From Oceanospirillaceae bacterium (GTDB lineage Bacteria; Pseudomonadota; Gammaproteobacteria; Pseudomonadales; Balneatricaceae): 64,000 nt of DNA. The position numbers were made by a program, and so were the translations under genes. Location of the stretch: the NCBI GenBank assembly GCA_002686055.1, contig NYZU01000022.1, positions 19,793 through 83,792 on the forward strand. Reading direction: 5' to 3'. Below the pieces are notes generated by a model that searched no databases, had not been told where the DNA came from, and worked only from the letters and a program-made list of their open reading frames with translations. Positions 17,898 to 27,660 of the stretch are shown piece after piece (the stretch's first letter is position 1; every line of letters begins with the position of its first letter).

Positions 17898-19178
17898 ATG
17901 CAACAGGCCAATTATGACATTGTTATTGTTGGTGGTGGCCTAGTTGGCACGGCCATGGCCATTGCTGTGGCAGGTATCGCCCAACGTTATCAGTTGAAGA
18001 TCGCCATTATTGATGGGGCTAAGATTAAGTCCTCGGAATCTAAACCTGCCAATAGCCTTGATGGTCGCGCCACAGCACTCGCTCTTGGTAGCCGCAACCT
18101 ACTTGAAAGAGTGGGCGTTTGGTCGGCTCTTGAAGCTTATGCGCAGCCCATTTTTGATATTGATGTTAGTGACCAAGGGCAGCCATTTGGGGTGCAGATG
18201 CAGGCTCAAGAGATGGGCCAAGAAGCATTAGGTTATGTGTTACAGAATGAGCATATGGGCAATGTATTTCGGCAGCAGTTAAGTCAACATTGTGAGGGTT
18301 TGGTAACCTTTATTAATGCAGCGCAAGTGTTGAGTTTGGATAATGCCGTTAAGGATAGCCAGCTAGTTTATGAACACACTCTTGAGGGTGAAACGCAGCA
18401 AGTTGAGGTCACCTGTCAGCTAATTATTATGGCCGATGGCGGACGTTCTAGTTTACGGGCCGACTTAGGCATGCATAGCCACAACAAAAACTATGAGCAG
18501 GTGGCGGTGGTGGTCAATGTGGCTCTGGATAAAGCCCATCAAGGCCTAGCTTGTGAGCGTTTTACGGCTGATGGGCCGATGGCCGTATTGCCCTTATTAC
18601 CAGAACAGGGTCAGTATTATGCAGCCATTGTGTGGACCCAGCCTGCAGATCAGGCAGCAACACTAGCCGCCATGGATGATGAAGAAATGCGCGTTGCATT
18701 GCAGAATCAAATTGGTTTTCGTATGGGTGAGTTTCGCGCTCTTGGTGCGCGCCAGATTTATCCTTTAGCGTTGAGTGTGGCCGAGGAACAGGCACGGCAG
18801 GGTCTGGCCGTGATTGGTAATGCGGCGCATACTTTACACCCTATTGCTGGTCAGGGTTTTAATCTCGCCTTGCGGGGTGTTTTTGCTTTAGCTGAGCAAG
18901 TCTACAAAGCGTGTCAGGAACAAGCACCTCTTGGCGATCTGACTTACTTAAATGCTTTTTTAGCGACCAGCAGTCGAGATCAAAAAATGACGGTGCATGC
19001 CACTGATCAAATTATGCAATTATTTTCCAGTCGCCAAAAGACCTTAACTTGGGGGCGTCAATTAGGCTTACTTGCTATGCAAAATATACCTCTGGCGAAG
19101 ACAGTATTTACCCGCACCGCAATGGGTTTGGATCAACCTTTGGCAGATGTGCTGCCATTACCGGTCAGGCAGGTTTAG
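17898..19178 (+). CDS. ubiH: 2-octaprenyl-6-methoxyphenol hydroxylase UbiH
   Basis: UbiH is an FAD-dependent aromatic hydroxylase of ubiquinone synthesis. The 426-residue protein has the Rossmann start IVGGGLVGTAMA, the second FAD/NADPH motif DGGRSSLRADLG and the third FAD motif GNAAHTLHPIAGQGFNLAL. It follows pepP by four bases and is followed by ubiI after one base, the classical pepP-ubiH-ubiI operon. Assignment as ubiH and not ubiI rests on its position and on the IAGQGFN variant. Confidence 0.93.
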   Translation: MQQANYDIVIVGGGLVGTAMAIAVAGIAQRYQLKIAIIDGAKIKSSESKPANSLDGRATALALGSRNLLERVGVWSALEAYAQPIFDIDVSDQGQPFGVQMQAQEMGQEALGYVLQNEHMGNVFRQQLSQHCEGLVTFINAAQVLSLDNAVKDSQLVYEHTLEGETQQVEVTCQLIIMADGGRSSLRADLGMHSHNKNYEQVAVVVNVALDKAHQGLACERFTADGPMAVLPLLPEQGQYYAAIVWTQPADQAATLAAMDDEEMRVALQNQIGFRMGEFRALGARQIYPLALSVAEEQARQGLAVIGNAAHTLHPIAGQGFNLALRGVFALAEQVYKACQEQAPLGDLTYLNAFLATSSRDQKMTVHATDQIMQLFSSRQKTLTWGRQLGLLAMQNIPLAKTVFTRTAMGLDQPLADVLPLPVRQV

Positions 19179-19179
19179 T

Positions 19180-20454
19180 ATGGCTGACAAGCAAGAGCAG
19201 GTGCAGCAGACACCACCACACTTTCCCGTCGTTATTGTTGGTGCTGGGATGGTGGGTGCAGCATTGGCCTGTGCCTTACAAGATGTAGGCATCGATTGCT
19301 TGGTGTTGGAAGCAGGGGCTCTCAATCAGCAAGCAGATTGGTCAGCAGATGATGTAGATCCACGGGTATCAGCTATTAGTTTAGCTTCGCAAAATGTCTT
19401 AAATCATATTGGTGCATGGCCACGCATAGAAGCTATGGCGCGTTTGCAGGATTACCAAAGTATGTATGTTTGGGATGCTTGTGGTACTGGTCATATTGCC
19501 TTTAGTGCTGGTGAGCAGCACCTGTCTAATTTAGGCCATATTGTGGAAAATAAAACCATTACTACCGCTTTGCATCAGGAACTGGCAGAGCGTGGTATCG
19601 AGGTCTGGTCAGCTGTGCAATTGCAGGATATTAGCCCCCAATCCCAATCACCACGTCATGTGAACTTGGCTGATAGTCGTGTGGTTACTACTGATTTGGT
19701 TGTCGGAGCAGATGGCGCTAATTCGAAAGTGAGGCAGTTATCTGGCTTAGCTACCCGTGAGTGGGATTATCCCCATCATGGTTTGGTTACCCGCGTTGCC
19801 CTTGAACAAGGCCATGCAAATACCGCTTGGCAGCGTTTTACAGAAGATGGTATTTTGGCTTTCTTGCCTTTGCGGTCACCGGCTGATGCCACAGCGGGCA
19901 GTTATTGTTCTATTGTATGGTCCATGCCAGCCATGGCGGCTAAAGCCCATGCCGAGATGCCAGATGAGGCTTTCTGTGCAGCTTTAGAAAGGGCTTTTGA
20001 GGGGCGTTTGGGTAAAGTCTTAGGCACCGATGCACGTTATGTATTCCCGCTGCGTCAGCGCCATGCGAAACGCTATTATCAGCCGGGCCTGGTGGTTGTT
20101 GGTGATGCTGCTCATACTATCCATCCCTTGGCTGGACAGGGGGTTAATCTGGGCTTTCTTGATGTGGCGGCTTTGGTGCAAACGCTGCAAGAGGCTCAGC
20201 ACAATAGACAGTCCCTTGGCGATACTGCCGTATTAAATATTTACCAGCACAGGCGCCAAGGGGATAATCTACGTATGATGGCCTTGATGGAAAGTTTTGC
20301 TCGGTTGTTTGGTAATCAACATCCCTTATTGAGTTTGGTGCGTAATCAAGCTATGCGCTCTATGCAGACCCTAAAACCCATTAAACAACACTTGGCACAA
20401 GAAGCTTTGGGGGTGGGTAAGCATTTGCCACCTTTAGCCCAGCGTTCGGCTTAA
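19180..20454 (+). CDS. ubiI: UbiI-type FAD monooxygenase (ubiquinone C5 hydroxylase)
   Basis: A second ubiquinone-pathway FAD hydroxylase. The ORF track starts at 19072 inside ubiH; the real start is ATG 19180, one base after the ubiH stop, giving 424 residues. It has IVGAGMVGAALA, GADGANSKVRQ and VVGDAAHTIHPLAGQGVNLGF. The segment LGHIVENKTI is typical of UbiI (formerly VisC). UbiF-like activity cannot be excluded from sequence alone. Confidence 0.92.
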   Translation: MADKQEQVQQTPPHFPVVIVGAGMVGAALACALQDVGIDCLVLEAGALNQQADWSADDVDPRVSAISLASQNVLNHIGAWPRIEAMARLQDYQSMYVWDACGTGHIAFSAGEQHLSNLGHIVENKTITTALHQELAERGIEVWSAVQLQDISPQSQSPRHVNLADSRVVTTDLVVGADGANSKVRQLSGLATREWDYPHHGLVTRVALEQGHANTAWQRFTEDGILAFLPLRSPADATAGSYCSIVWSMPAMAAKAHAEMPDEAFCAALERAFEGRLGKVLGTDARYVFPLRQRHAKRYYQPGLVVVGDAAHTIHPLAGQGVNLGFLDVAALVQTLQEAQHNRQSLGDTAVLNIYQHRRQGDNLRMMALMESFARLFGNQHPLLSLVRNQAMRSMQTLKPIKQHLAQEALGVGKHLPPLAQRSA

Positions 20455-20485
20455 TCTATTTTTTACCCCTTTTTGGAACCTATTT

Positions 20486-21676
20486 ATGGCCCATCTGATA
20501 CTTAAGCCTAAAGCTGACCGGCGTTTGCGTAATGGCCACTTATGGATTTATAGCAATGAAGTGAATGTTGCTAAAACCCCTTTGCAGCAATTTATGCATG
20601 GACAACAGGTGGATGTGCTGGATCATAAAGGTAAGCCATTGGGCACCGCTATGGTGAATCCTCAGCAATTGATTTGTGGACGTTTGGTAAGTCGTCGTGC
20701 TGATGCTCCCTTAGGCGAGGCTGAACTAGTACAACGTTTGCAGCGAGCTTTGGAGAGCCGAGAACAGCTGTTTGCCGCCCATTGTTACCGCTGGGTCTAT
20801 GGTGATAGTGATGGCTTGCCAGGGCTAGTGATTGATCGCTTTGCCGATACCATTGTGATACAGATTTCCCTAGCCGGTATGGAATTGTTATTGGAGCCAT
20901 TATTGGCGGCCATTAATCAGGTACAGCCCGGGCTCAATATATTATTAAAGAATGATGGCAAGATGCGGGCTGTGGAAGGTCTGGAAGAATATGTACGCAT
21001 TGCTCAAGGACAGGTACCTGAGCTGGTGCCATTACAGGAAAATGGTGTGCAATTTATGGCGCCAGTCTGGCATGGTCAAAAGACCGGCTGGTTTTATGAC
21101 CATCGGTTAAATCGGGCCCGTGTGCAAAGCTTAAGTAAGGGTAAACGGGTATTGGATCTGTTTAGCTATATTGGTGGCTGGGGGATTCAAGCTGGTGCAG
21201 CTGATGCTAGTGAAGTGGTCTGTGTTGATGCTTCAGCGCAGGCTTTGGAGCTGGTGCATCAACAAGCGCAACTAAATGGTATCAGTGAGCGTGTCCAAAC
21301 CATTAAGGGCGATGCTTTTGCGGCTCTTAAGCAATTAAAGGAAGCGGGTGAAAAGTTTGATGTGGTGATTCTAGACCCGCCGGCTTTTATTCAACGACGT
21401 AAAGATATTAAAAGCGGTGAGTTGGCCTACTTGCGGGCTAACCAACTGGCCATGCGCCTAGTAGCAGATACAGGCTTTTTGGTATCGGCTTCCTGCTCTA
21501 TGCACTTACAGCGTGACCGCCTAGTTGCTATTGTTAATGAAGCTAGTCGCAAAAATGGCCGCCATGGGCAAATACTGGAGCAGGGTGGCCAAGGTGGCGA
21601 TCACCCCATTCATCCAGCTATCGCTGAAACAGACTATTTGAAATCTATTCTGGTTGGTGTCAGCCCTGCTTTGTAA
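20486..21676 (+). CDS. rlmI: 23S rRNA m5C1962 methyltransferase RlmI
   Basis: RlmI methylates C1962 of 23S rRNA. The 396-residue protein has an N-terminal PUA domain (about 1-75, RNGHLWIYSNEV), a central domain, and a Rossmann methyltransferase fold with VLDLFSYIGGWG (SAM binding), VILDPPAF and the catalytic-cysteine segment SASCSMHL. It lies 31 bases after ubiI, in the same direction, and is followed by an intrinsic terminator. Confidence 0.94.
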   Translation: MAHLILKPKADRRLRNGHLWIYSNEVNVAKTPLQQFMHGQQVDVLDHKGKPLGTAMVNPQQLICGRLVSRRADAPLGEAELVQRLQRALESREQLFAAHCYRWVYGDSDGLPGLVIDRFADTIVIQISLAGMELLLEPLLAAINQVQPGLNILLKNDGKMRAVEGLEEYVRIAQGQVPELVPLQENGVQFMAPVWHGQKTGWFYDHRLNRARVQSLSKGKRVLDLFSYIGGWGIQAGAADASEVVCVDASAQALELVHQQAQLNGISERVQTIKGDAFAALKQLKEAGEKFDVVILDPPAFIQRRKDIKSGELAYLRANQLAMRLVADTGFLVSASCSMHLQRDRLVAIVNEASRKNGRHGQILEQGGQGGDHPIHPAIAETDYLKSILVGVSPAL

Positions 21677-21681
21677 GGACT

Positions 21682-21711
21682 TAGGCGAGACACGGCACTC
21701 GCCTATTATTT
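21682..21711. terminator. Terminator between rlmI and hemH
   Basis: TAGGCGAG (21682-21689), loop ACACGGCA, CTCGCCTA (21698-21705): a perfect 8-bp stem followed by TTATTT. It lies between convergent genes. Confidence 0.65.
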
Positions 21712-21721
21712 AGGTATGTCT

Positions 21722-22744
21722 TCATTGAGAATAGGATAGACGCTTTTCCAAAATACCTACCAAAGCATCTATATGCACTGGGTCGTCATTTAAGCAAGGG
21801 ATATAGTGGAATTGCTCGCCGCCATGCTCAATAAAGCTTTCCCGCGCTTCCATATCAATTTCTTCAATGGTCTCTAAGCAATCTGAAGAAAAGCCTGGGC
21901 AGATAACAGCGATATGTTTAACGCCATCTTTGGGTAGCTGCTCCAAGGTTTTGTCGGTATAGGGTTGTAGCCAAGGCTCACGGCCAAAACGTGACTGGAA
22001 GGTGGTCATCACCTGAGCTTCATCAAAGCCCAGTTTCTCCCTTACCAGACGTGTGGTCTGATGACAGAAGCAATGGTATGGATCACCTTTTTTTAGATAG
22101 CGCTCAGGCGTGCCATGATAGGAAAAAATAAATTTATCTGGTTGACCATGAGCTTCAATATGACGTTTTATGGTTGTGCAAAGGGCGTCTAAATAACCCT
22201 CAGACTTATGGTAACCATTGATAAACTGCAACTCTGGTACCCAGCGTAATTGGGTAAAGGTTTTGGCTATAGCATCAAAGGTCGAGCCCGTTGTGGCACC
22301 AGCATACTGAGGATATAAGGGTAGTACAATAATATCCCGCACATTTTGGTCAGTTAGCTCTTTAACGGCTGCCGCCATGGATGGATTACCATAACGCATG
22401 CCTAAAACCACGGGGATATCTCCATATTTTTCGGCCAAGCGTTGTTTGACAGCTTTTACCTGCTCTTGGCTATACACCATTAATGGTGAGCCAGAGTCAG
22501 TCCATACGGATTGATAGAGCTTGGCTGAGCGGCGTGGGCGAATGCGCAAAATAATCAGATTAAGGATCATCCACCATAGTAGCCTTGGCAGCTCCACAAC
22601 CCGAGGATCACTTAAAAATTCTTTTAGGTAACGTCTTAGCTCCGTAGGCCGAGGCGCATCTGGGGTGCCCAGATTACACAATAAAATACCCTGTCGCGGA
22701 GAGGCTCCGTCGTGGTCATAGTCAGTTTGACCAATATATTTCAT
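21722..22744 (-). CDS. hemH: Ferrochelatase
   Basis: HemH inserts ferrous iron into protoporphyrin IX, the last step of haem synthesis. The 340-residue protein has the family segments LLCNLGTPDAP, SYHGTPERYLKKGDPY (active-site histidine) and CPGFSSDCLETIEEI. It stands alone on the minus strand. The preceding enzyme, a HemY-type oxidase, is encoded elsewhere in this window at 49.4 kb. Confidence 0.97.
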   Translation of the reverse strand: MKYIGQTDYDHDGASPRQGILLCNLGTPDAPRPTELRRYLKEFLSDPRVVELPRLLWWMILNLIILRIRPRRSAKLYQSVWTDSGSPLMVYSQEQVKAVKQRLAEKYGDIPVVLGMRYGNPSMAAAVKELTDQNVRDIIVLPLYPQYAGATTGSTFDAIAKTFTQLRWVPELQFINGYHKSEGYLDALCTTIKRHIEAHGQPDKFIFSYHGTPERYLKKGDPYHCFCHQTTRLVREKLGFDEAQVMTTFQSRFGREPWLQPYTDKTLEQLPKDGVKHIAVICPGFSSDCLETIEEIDMEARESFIEHGGEQFHYIPCLNDDPVHIDALVGILEKRLSYSQ

Positions 22745-22875
22745 TTACTGCTCCTAAAATTTAGCCAGCAAGTTGCCAATAATGATAACCATAAAGCACG
22801 TGTCTGTTATCAACAACTATTGATATATCGATTATACGCCACATCACCAGCTTAGGTTGAATGGTTTGTGTATAG

Positions 22876-22903
22876 ATAGTGTAAAAATAAATAGTGTAAA
22901 AAT
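22876..22903 (+). repeat. Two tandem copies of ATAGTGTAAAAAT upstream of umuD
   Basis: ATAGTGTAAAAAT occurs at 22876-22888 and again at 22891-22903, a 15-base period. It lies about 30 bases upstream of the LexA box. It could be a regulator site or AT-rich upstream promoter element. Confidence 0.6.
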
Positions 22904-22932
22904 TCTCTTGAATAAATTCTTGTAGTGGAAGA

Positions 22933-22952
22933 TACTGTATAAATAAACAGTA
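22933..22952 (+). promoter_or_regulatory. LexA (SOS) operator of umuDC
   Basis: TACTGTATAAATAAACAGTA matches the gammaproteobacterial LexA consensus CTGT-N8-ACAG exactly, including symmetric TA flanks. It overlaps a TATAAA -10-like element and ends 28 bases before the umuD ATG. Confidence 0.93.
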
Positions 22953-22980
22953 TTTTTAATGATATTCCTCCGAGAACCCT

Positions 22981-23430
22981 ATGAATATTACATTATTAGG
23001 CCGTAGCCATTCCCAAGCATGGTTTCAAGCAAACGGCCTGAAGATACCACTTTTTACAGAGGCCGTATCTGCTGGCTTTCCCTCGCCGGCACAAGATTAT
23101 GTGGAAAAAGCCCTTGATTTAAATGAGCTCTGTATTAAGCGACCGGCAGCGACGTTCTTTGTGCGCGTGGAAGGCGATTCCATGATTGAAGCGGGTATTT
23201 ATGCTGGTGATATCTTGGTAGTGGATCGCTCCGTTACTGCTGAGCATGGGGATATTGTGATTGTGGCTATTTATGGTGAAATGACGGTCAAAGAGTTACA
23301 ACTGCGGCCAACAATAAAACTGGTACCACGTAATCCCGCCTACCCAACCATAGATATTGCTGAAGGTACAGCACTGGATATCTTTGGTGTCGTCACTAAT
23401 GTGGTACGTAATGTACGCTATAAATCGTAA
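22981..23430 (+). CDS. umuD: DNA polymerase V subunit UmuD
   Basis: UmuD is cleaved in a RecA-dependent way to UmuD', which joins UmuC to form translesion DNA polymerase V. The 149-residue product has an Ala31-Gly32 cleavage site (SAGFPSP), the catalytic serine in EGDSMIE (about S67) and the lysine in MTVKEL (about K104). The 37-residue spacing equals that of E. coli S60/K97. It has a perfect LexA box upstream and umuC eight bases downstream, so it is chromosomal SOS mutagenesis machinery. Confidence 0.97.
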   Translation: MNITLLGRSHSQAWFQANGLKIPLFTEAVSAGFPSPAQDYVEKALDLNELCIKRPAATFFVRVEGDSMIEAGIYAGDILVVDRSVTAEHGDIVIVAIYGEMTVKELQLRPTIKLVPRNPAYPTIDIAEGTALDIFGVVTNVVRNVRYKS

Positions 23431-23438
23431 CTGAAACC

Positions 23439-24710
23439 ATGTCGCCTGTTTTTGCCCTTGTCGATTGCAATAATTTTTATGCGAGTTGTGAGAAATTATT
23501 TCGGCCAGACTTAGTGGATACGCCAGTGGTGGTGCTATCCAATAATGATGGCTGTGTAGTGGCGCGTTCTAAAGAAGCTAAAGCCCTCGGCATTAAAATG
23601 GGGGTGCCCGTATTTAAAATTCAAGCCCAAATTAAGCAATATGGTATTCAGGTGTTTTCCTCGAATTACAGCTTATATGCCGATATGAGTGATCGGGTGA
23701 TGCGTACCCTAGAAGAGATGGCGCCAAGGGTGGAAATCTATTCTATAGATGAAGCTTTTCTGGATCTTACGGGAGTGCAATCAGCCGTATCTCTAGTGGA
23801 CTTTGGTCAACAGGTTAAACACACCATTGAGCGTTGGATTGGTATTGCCGTTTGTGTGGGTATCGCACCCACCAAAACCTTAGCCAAGTTAGCCAATCAT
23901 GCGGCTAAAAAATACACTGCCACCGGTGGCGTAGTGGATTTAACCCATCCTAGTAGACAGCGTAAATTACTCGCACTCACACCAGTAGAGGATATTTGGG
24001 GGGTTGGTAATAGGATATCAAAACGCTTAAAAGATATGGGTATTCACACCGCATTAGATTTAGCTGATACCTCCGCCAAATCAATACGAAAACATTTTTC
24101 TGTGGTCTTGGAGCGAACCGTGAGGGAGCTGAATGGCGAAGCCTGTATGGAGTTAGAGCAAATACCACCCACTAAAAAACAGATTATCTGTAGCCGTTCC
24201 TTTGGTAGTAGAGTTACTTCTCGTATGCACATGCGCCAAGCCCTATGTGAGCATGTCACGAGGGCGGCAGAAAAACTACGTAAAGAACGCCAACAGGCCA
24301 AATTATTAAGTATTTTTATTCGTACCAGTCCTTTTCAAAATAATGTACCTCAATACCGTAATGGCCTCACAGCAAAACTACCTAGACCCACTGATGACAC
24401 TCGCGACCTGATCCAATTAACGATGGTGCTACTGGAACAAATATGGCGTGATGGGTACGACTATGCCAAAGCCGGTGTTGTCTTGTCCGACTTCTATGAT
24501 ATTGGCACCTATCAATTGGGGTTATTTGAGAATCATATAGAGCGCAGTAATAGCCGCCAACTTATGCATATATTGGATACCATTAACCACAGCGGCCAAG
24601 GGCGACTATTTTTTGCGCGCCAGGGGGTAACAAGAGGCTGGGTTATGAAGCGTGACCATTTATCACCGGCCTATACCACCCATTGGCAGCAATTGGTTAA
24701 GGTTAGTTAG
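23439..24710 (+). CDS. umuC: DNA polymerase V catalytic subunit UmuC
   Basis: UmuC is a Y-family error-prone DNA polymerase. The 423-residue length matches E. coli (422). Catalytic acidic residues are in ALVDCNNFYASCE and YSIDEAFLDL. The helix-hairpin-helix region is WGVGNRISKRLKDMG, and the C-terminal UmuC domain is complete. It is cotranscribed with umuD under LexA. Confidence 0.97.
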   Translation: MSPVFALVDCNNFYASCEKLFRPDLVDTPVVVLSNNDGCVVARSKEAKALGIKMGVPVFKIQAQIKQYGIQVFSSNYSLYADMSDRVMRTLEEMAPRVEIYSIDEAFLDLTGVQSAVSLVDFGQQVKHTIERWIGIAVCVGIAPTKTLAKLANHAAKKYTATGGVVDLTHPSRQRKLLALTPVEDIWGVGNRISKRLKDMGIHTALDLADTSAKSIRKHFSVVLERTVRELNGEACMELEQIPPTKKQIICSRSFGSRVTSRMHMRQALCEHVTRAAEKLRKERQQAKLLSIFIRTSPFQNNVPQYRNGLTAKLPRPTDDTRDLIQLTMVLLEQIWRDGYDYAKAGVVLSDFYDIGTYQLGLFENHIERSNSRQLMHILDTINHSGQGRLFFARQGVTRGWVMKRDHLSPAYTTHWQQLVKVS

Positions 24711-24815
24711 GCTATATATTACATGCATACACAGATCCACTTTAGATTAGAGCCCCATCCATAACGAATGGGGTAAGCTTGTTATCATCAAAATACCCAC
24801 TGGTGTTATGTTTGC

Positions 24816-27614
24816 TTAAGGATTAAGCACAGTAATGGTGCGGCTATGGTGATTATTAACAAATGCCGCAAGCATGGCATCCAGAGTGGCTGCTTTGATA
24901 TTTGGGTAGGCTGCTTTGGCATCCAAAAGGGTGCTTGGGTCAATATCTAGTAATTGTGCGTTTACCAATTCCCAGATGATATAATTGGCTTTATGACGAT
25001 GGTTGCCGTAATCACCACGTAGCATGTTAACTTCTTGATTTATGTCTTTCTGGCTTAGGCCTTCTTTAACTAACTCATTGAGGCTTTGGTCTATGGTGGC
25101 TAGTACTTTATCCACTTGTGCTGGGTCACACTCAAGATTAATTGACAATAATTGTAAGGGGTCTTGAGGATAAAGTTGGTTAATTTCTCCGCTAACACTA
25201 TAAGTTAGGCCTAACTCTTCACGAATAGTTTGCCGCAGGCGTTCAGATATAAGGTTGCTAAGTATTTCAGTCTGCGCATAGTAATCAGTATTATTTATGG
25301 GCTCTTGTAACTGCAGGTTGTAGGACACAATGGCAGCTTTATGGTTGCTTTTGTTGCCTTCAATGCGAATATCACCGGGCCATTTAGGTGATGGTTTAGG
25401 CTTTATCTGCTGACCTTGTTTGGGTAGGCTGGCAATATAACTTGTTAAATGGGGCTGTAACTGTGCCAGTGAAATATCACCGACGATATGCAATACGTAG
25501 TTTTGAGCACCAGCTATATACTGCTGATAAATCTGATACATATCATTGGCATCAACCGATTGAATTTCGTCAATAGTTAGTGAACGGTAAGCTGGGTTAC
25601 CTTGACTGATATGGGCTTCAATTTCATGAATATAGTCTTTATAGTCCAATGTATTGAGGTCGTTAATTTCTTGCTCAAATTTAGCCATAAAGTGGTCATA
25701 AAGCGCTTTATCAACTCGTGCATCCTGTAAGGCAACATGTAGCAGCTTTAATAATACTTCTGCTTTATCACTGGGACCTTCCAGCGCCATGCCACGACTA
25801 TCAACATCGAATACAGGTTCTAAGCCAAGGGCCTGCCCTTCTAACCAATTTCTTAGCTGGTGCCCATCCAGTGATTGCAAACCACTAGCAGACATTACTT
25901 CCATACCAAGACGAGTATTAATTATCTCCTGTGAGGTTAAGATATTAAATCCACCTAATGTCACCATTTCCATATAAAACTTACCAGGTGCTGAATCGCT
26001 ATAGCTATACTGCACTTTGATACCATTACTAAGGGTCAGTAGATGAATGCCATTATCCAGTTTTTCCTGTTGGGTGATTGTGCCAGGTGGGTGGTTTATC
26101 TCCCAATTGATCACTTCACTTGCTGCTTGCGTGACAATTGGTTGTAAGCTAGTTTGCTGGCTTTCAGTAATCCAATTGCGTACCTCTGCTTCCGTTGGCA
26201 TAGGAGCATCTGGTTTGGCAACTATTTCGATTTTATAGGGTCGCGTAAATATTTCTTGGGCTAGTTGCTGAAGATCATTTGGTGTTAATTCTGGCAAGCG
26301 GTTTTCTAGCATGTCGAGATAATGCTCTTGATCTCTTAACCAAAAATTATAAAGAGCATGATGGGTAGCAAGATGTGCCAAATGAGCCGCGCTATCCTGC
26401 TGCACCCGTTCGTGTTGCAACATCTCATTACGCACATTGTCCAATTCTGTTTGGGTAAATCCATTACTAATTAGGTCATGGATAACGCTTCCCATTAACT
26501 TGACACCGGCTTCAAGATCCTCTTCTTGGCTGCGAAAGCCAACACCCATTTCGACAAAGTCACCGACTGGATTGAAGTGGGCTGCCATAAAATCTCGCAA
26601 GCTATTGGTTTGTTGTGTAGATAGCTTTTGCAAGCGTTCATCCAATAAATCCATAATGAGTTCAAATTTCAGATGAGTAAATAGCGTATCTGAGTTTGTG
26701 GGCACATTACTTGCGTAGGCATTACCCAGCCAAAAATAGTAGGCGGGTTCTCTTGTGTCTGTAAAAATATCAAAAGTGTTTAACCGCATTTCTGGCAGAG
26801 GGTATATCTTATCCCGGCCGGCATTTGAACTGGGCCAACTGTGGAACTTTCTGGCAACGGTTTTTACTACTTCATCAAGATCAATATTACCCGTCACAAT
26901 GAGGGTAGCGTTAGCTGGATGATAATGTTGCTGATAAAAGTCTTGAAGTGCCTTGGGCTTTGCTGCTTCAATACTTTCCAGGGTACCTATTGGGAAGCGT
27001 TCAAGGTGACGGCTGTTGGCATAATGTAACTGCTCCTGTTGGTATTGATAGGTTTCCTTTTCGGGTTCGGATTGGCGCCATTCTTCTCGAACTACGCCAA
27101 TTTCTTTGGCTACTTCTTGGCTATCAAATTTGGCCTTGTAGGCAAAGAAAGAGAGTAGTTCTATGGCTTTATTTATACGCTCTCGAGAAGCATTAGGAAT
27201 GTCTAGATGATAGCGAGTATGATCAAAGCTAGTATAGGCATTAGCATGATCAGCCATGGTTATATTCAGTTCTTCTAGAATAGAAAATACGGGATCTTTA
27301 CTACCATACTCCGGTTGGTTAAAGAGCATATGTTCAACAAAATGGGCATAACCAAGTTGATCATCTTCTTCATGGAGGCTGCCAGCATGGATTAACAGGT
27401 CAAGGCGAGCTTCATTTTGGGAGTGGCTATTACTATTGGGCCACAAGATTATTTGCAAACCGTTATCGAGTCGGTAGGTATAGGTTTGGCTGTATTCGCC
27501 TTCTATGGTGGAATTAGGTAAAACCTCATTAGGCTTAGACAATGAATTAGTCTGACATCCACTAAGTATTATTAGGGAAGAAACAATTAGGGCAATAAAA
27601 TTAACAAGGCGCAT
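24816..27614 (-). CDS. M16 (pitrilysin-family) zinc peptidase, predicted lipoprotein
   Basis: A 932-residue two-half insulinase-type peptidase. The N terminus is a lipoprotein signal ending in ILSGC (Cys20), so it should be anchored in a membrane facing the periplasm. The inverted zinc motif HFVEH is at 91-95, and the third ligand is probably the glutamate in VVREEW about 75 residues on. The C-terminal half is the non-catalytic M16_C partner. Length and layout resemble PqqL of E. coli, but there are no pqq genes here and the substrate is unknown. Monocistronic, with an unusual hairpin at its start codon. Confidence 0.9.
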   Translation of the reverse strand: MRLVNFIALIVSSLIILSGCQTNSLSKPNEVLPNSTIEGEYSQTYTYRLDNGLQIILWPNSNSHSQNEARLDLLIHAGSLHEEDDQLGYAHFVEHMLFNQPEYGSKDPVFSILEELNITMADHANAYTSFDHTRYHLDIPNASRERINKAIELLSFFAYKAKFDSQEVAKEIGVVREEWRQSEPEKETYQYQQEQLHYANSRHLERFPIGTLESIEAAKPKALQDFYQQHYHPANATLIVTGNIDLDEVVKTVARKFHSWPSSNAGRDKIYPLPEMRLNTFDIFTDTREPAYYFWLGNAYASNVPTNSDTLFTHLKFELIMDLLDERLQKLSTQQTNSLRDFMAAHFNPVGDFVEMGVGFRSQEEDLEAGVKLMGSVIHDLISNGFTQTELDNVRNEMLQHERVQQDSAAHLAHLATHHALYNFWLRDQEHYLDMLENRLPELTPNDLQQLAQEIFTRPYKIEIVAKPDAPMPTEAEVRNWITESQQTSLQPIVTQAASEVINWEINHPPGTITQQEKLDNGIHLLTLSNGIKVQYSYSDSAPGKFYMEMVTLGGFNILTSQEIINTRLGMEVMSASGLQSLDGHQLRNWLEGQALGLEPVFDVDSRGMALEGPSDKAEVLLKLLHVALQDARVDKALYDHFMAKFEQEINDLNTLDYKDYIHEIEAHISQGNPAYRSLTIDEIQSVDANDMYQIYQQYIAGAQNYVLHIVGDISLAQLQPHLTSYIASLPKQGQQIKPKPSPKWPGDIRIEGNKSNHKAAIVSYNLQLQEPINNTDYYAQTEILSNLISERLRQTIREELGLTYSVSGEINQLYPQDPLQLLSINLECDPAQVDKVLATIDQSLNELVKEGLSQKDINQEVNMLRGDYGNHRHKANYIIWELVNAQLLDIDPSTLLDAKAAYPNIKAATLDAMLAAFVNNHHSRTITVLNP

Positions 27615-27660
27615 AGGTTATCCATAACTATAATAATTTATAGTATATAAGGATAGCCTA
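27614..27660 (-). promoter_or_regulatory. Long hairpin covering ribosome site and start of the M16 gene
   Basis: On the minus-strand RNA, UAGGCUAUCC (27660-27651) pairs with GGAUAACCUA (27623-27614), nine of ten pairs with one C-A mismatch. An inner stem ACUAUA/UAUAGU (27644-27639 with 27632-27627) extends it. The 3' arm contains the only ribosome-site-like GGAU and the A of the ATG. If transcription starts upstream, the start is sequestered; if the AT-rich centre is instead a -10 region, it is a DNA site. Confidence 0.45.

Noticed and set aside
24752-24774. Hairpin CCCCAT-N9-ATGGGG after umuC
   Set aside because: Short stem and no T-run on either strand; too weak to call a terminator.
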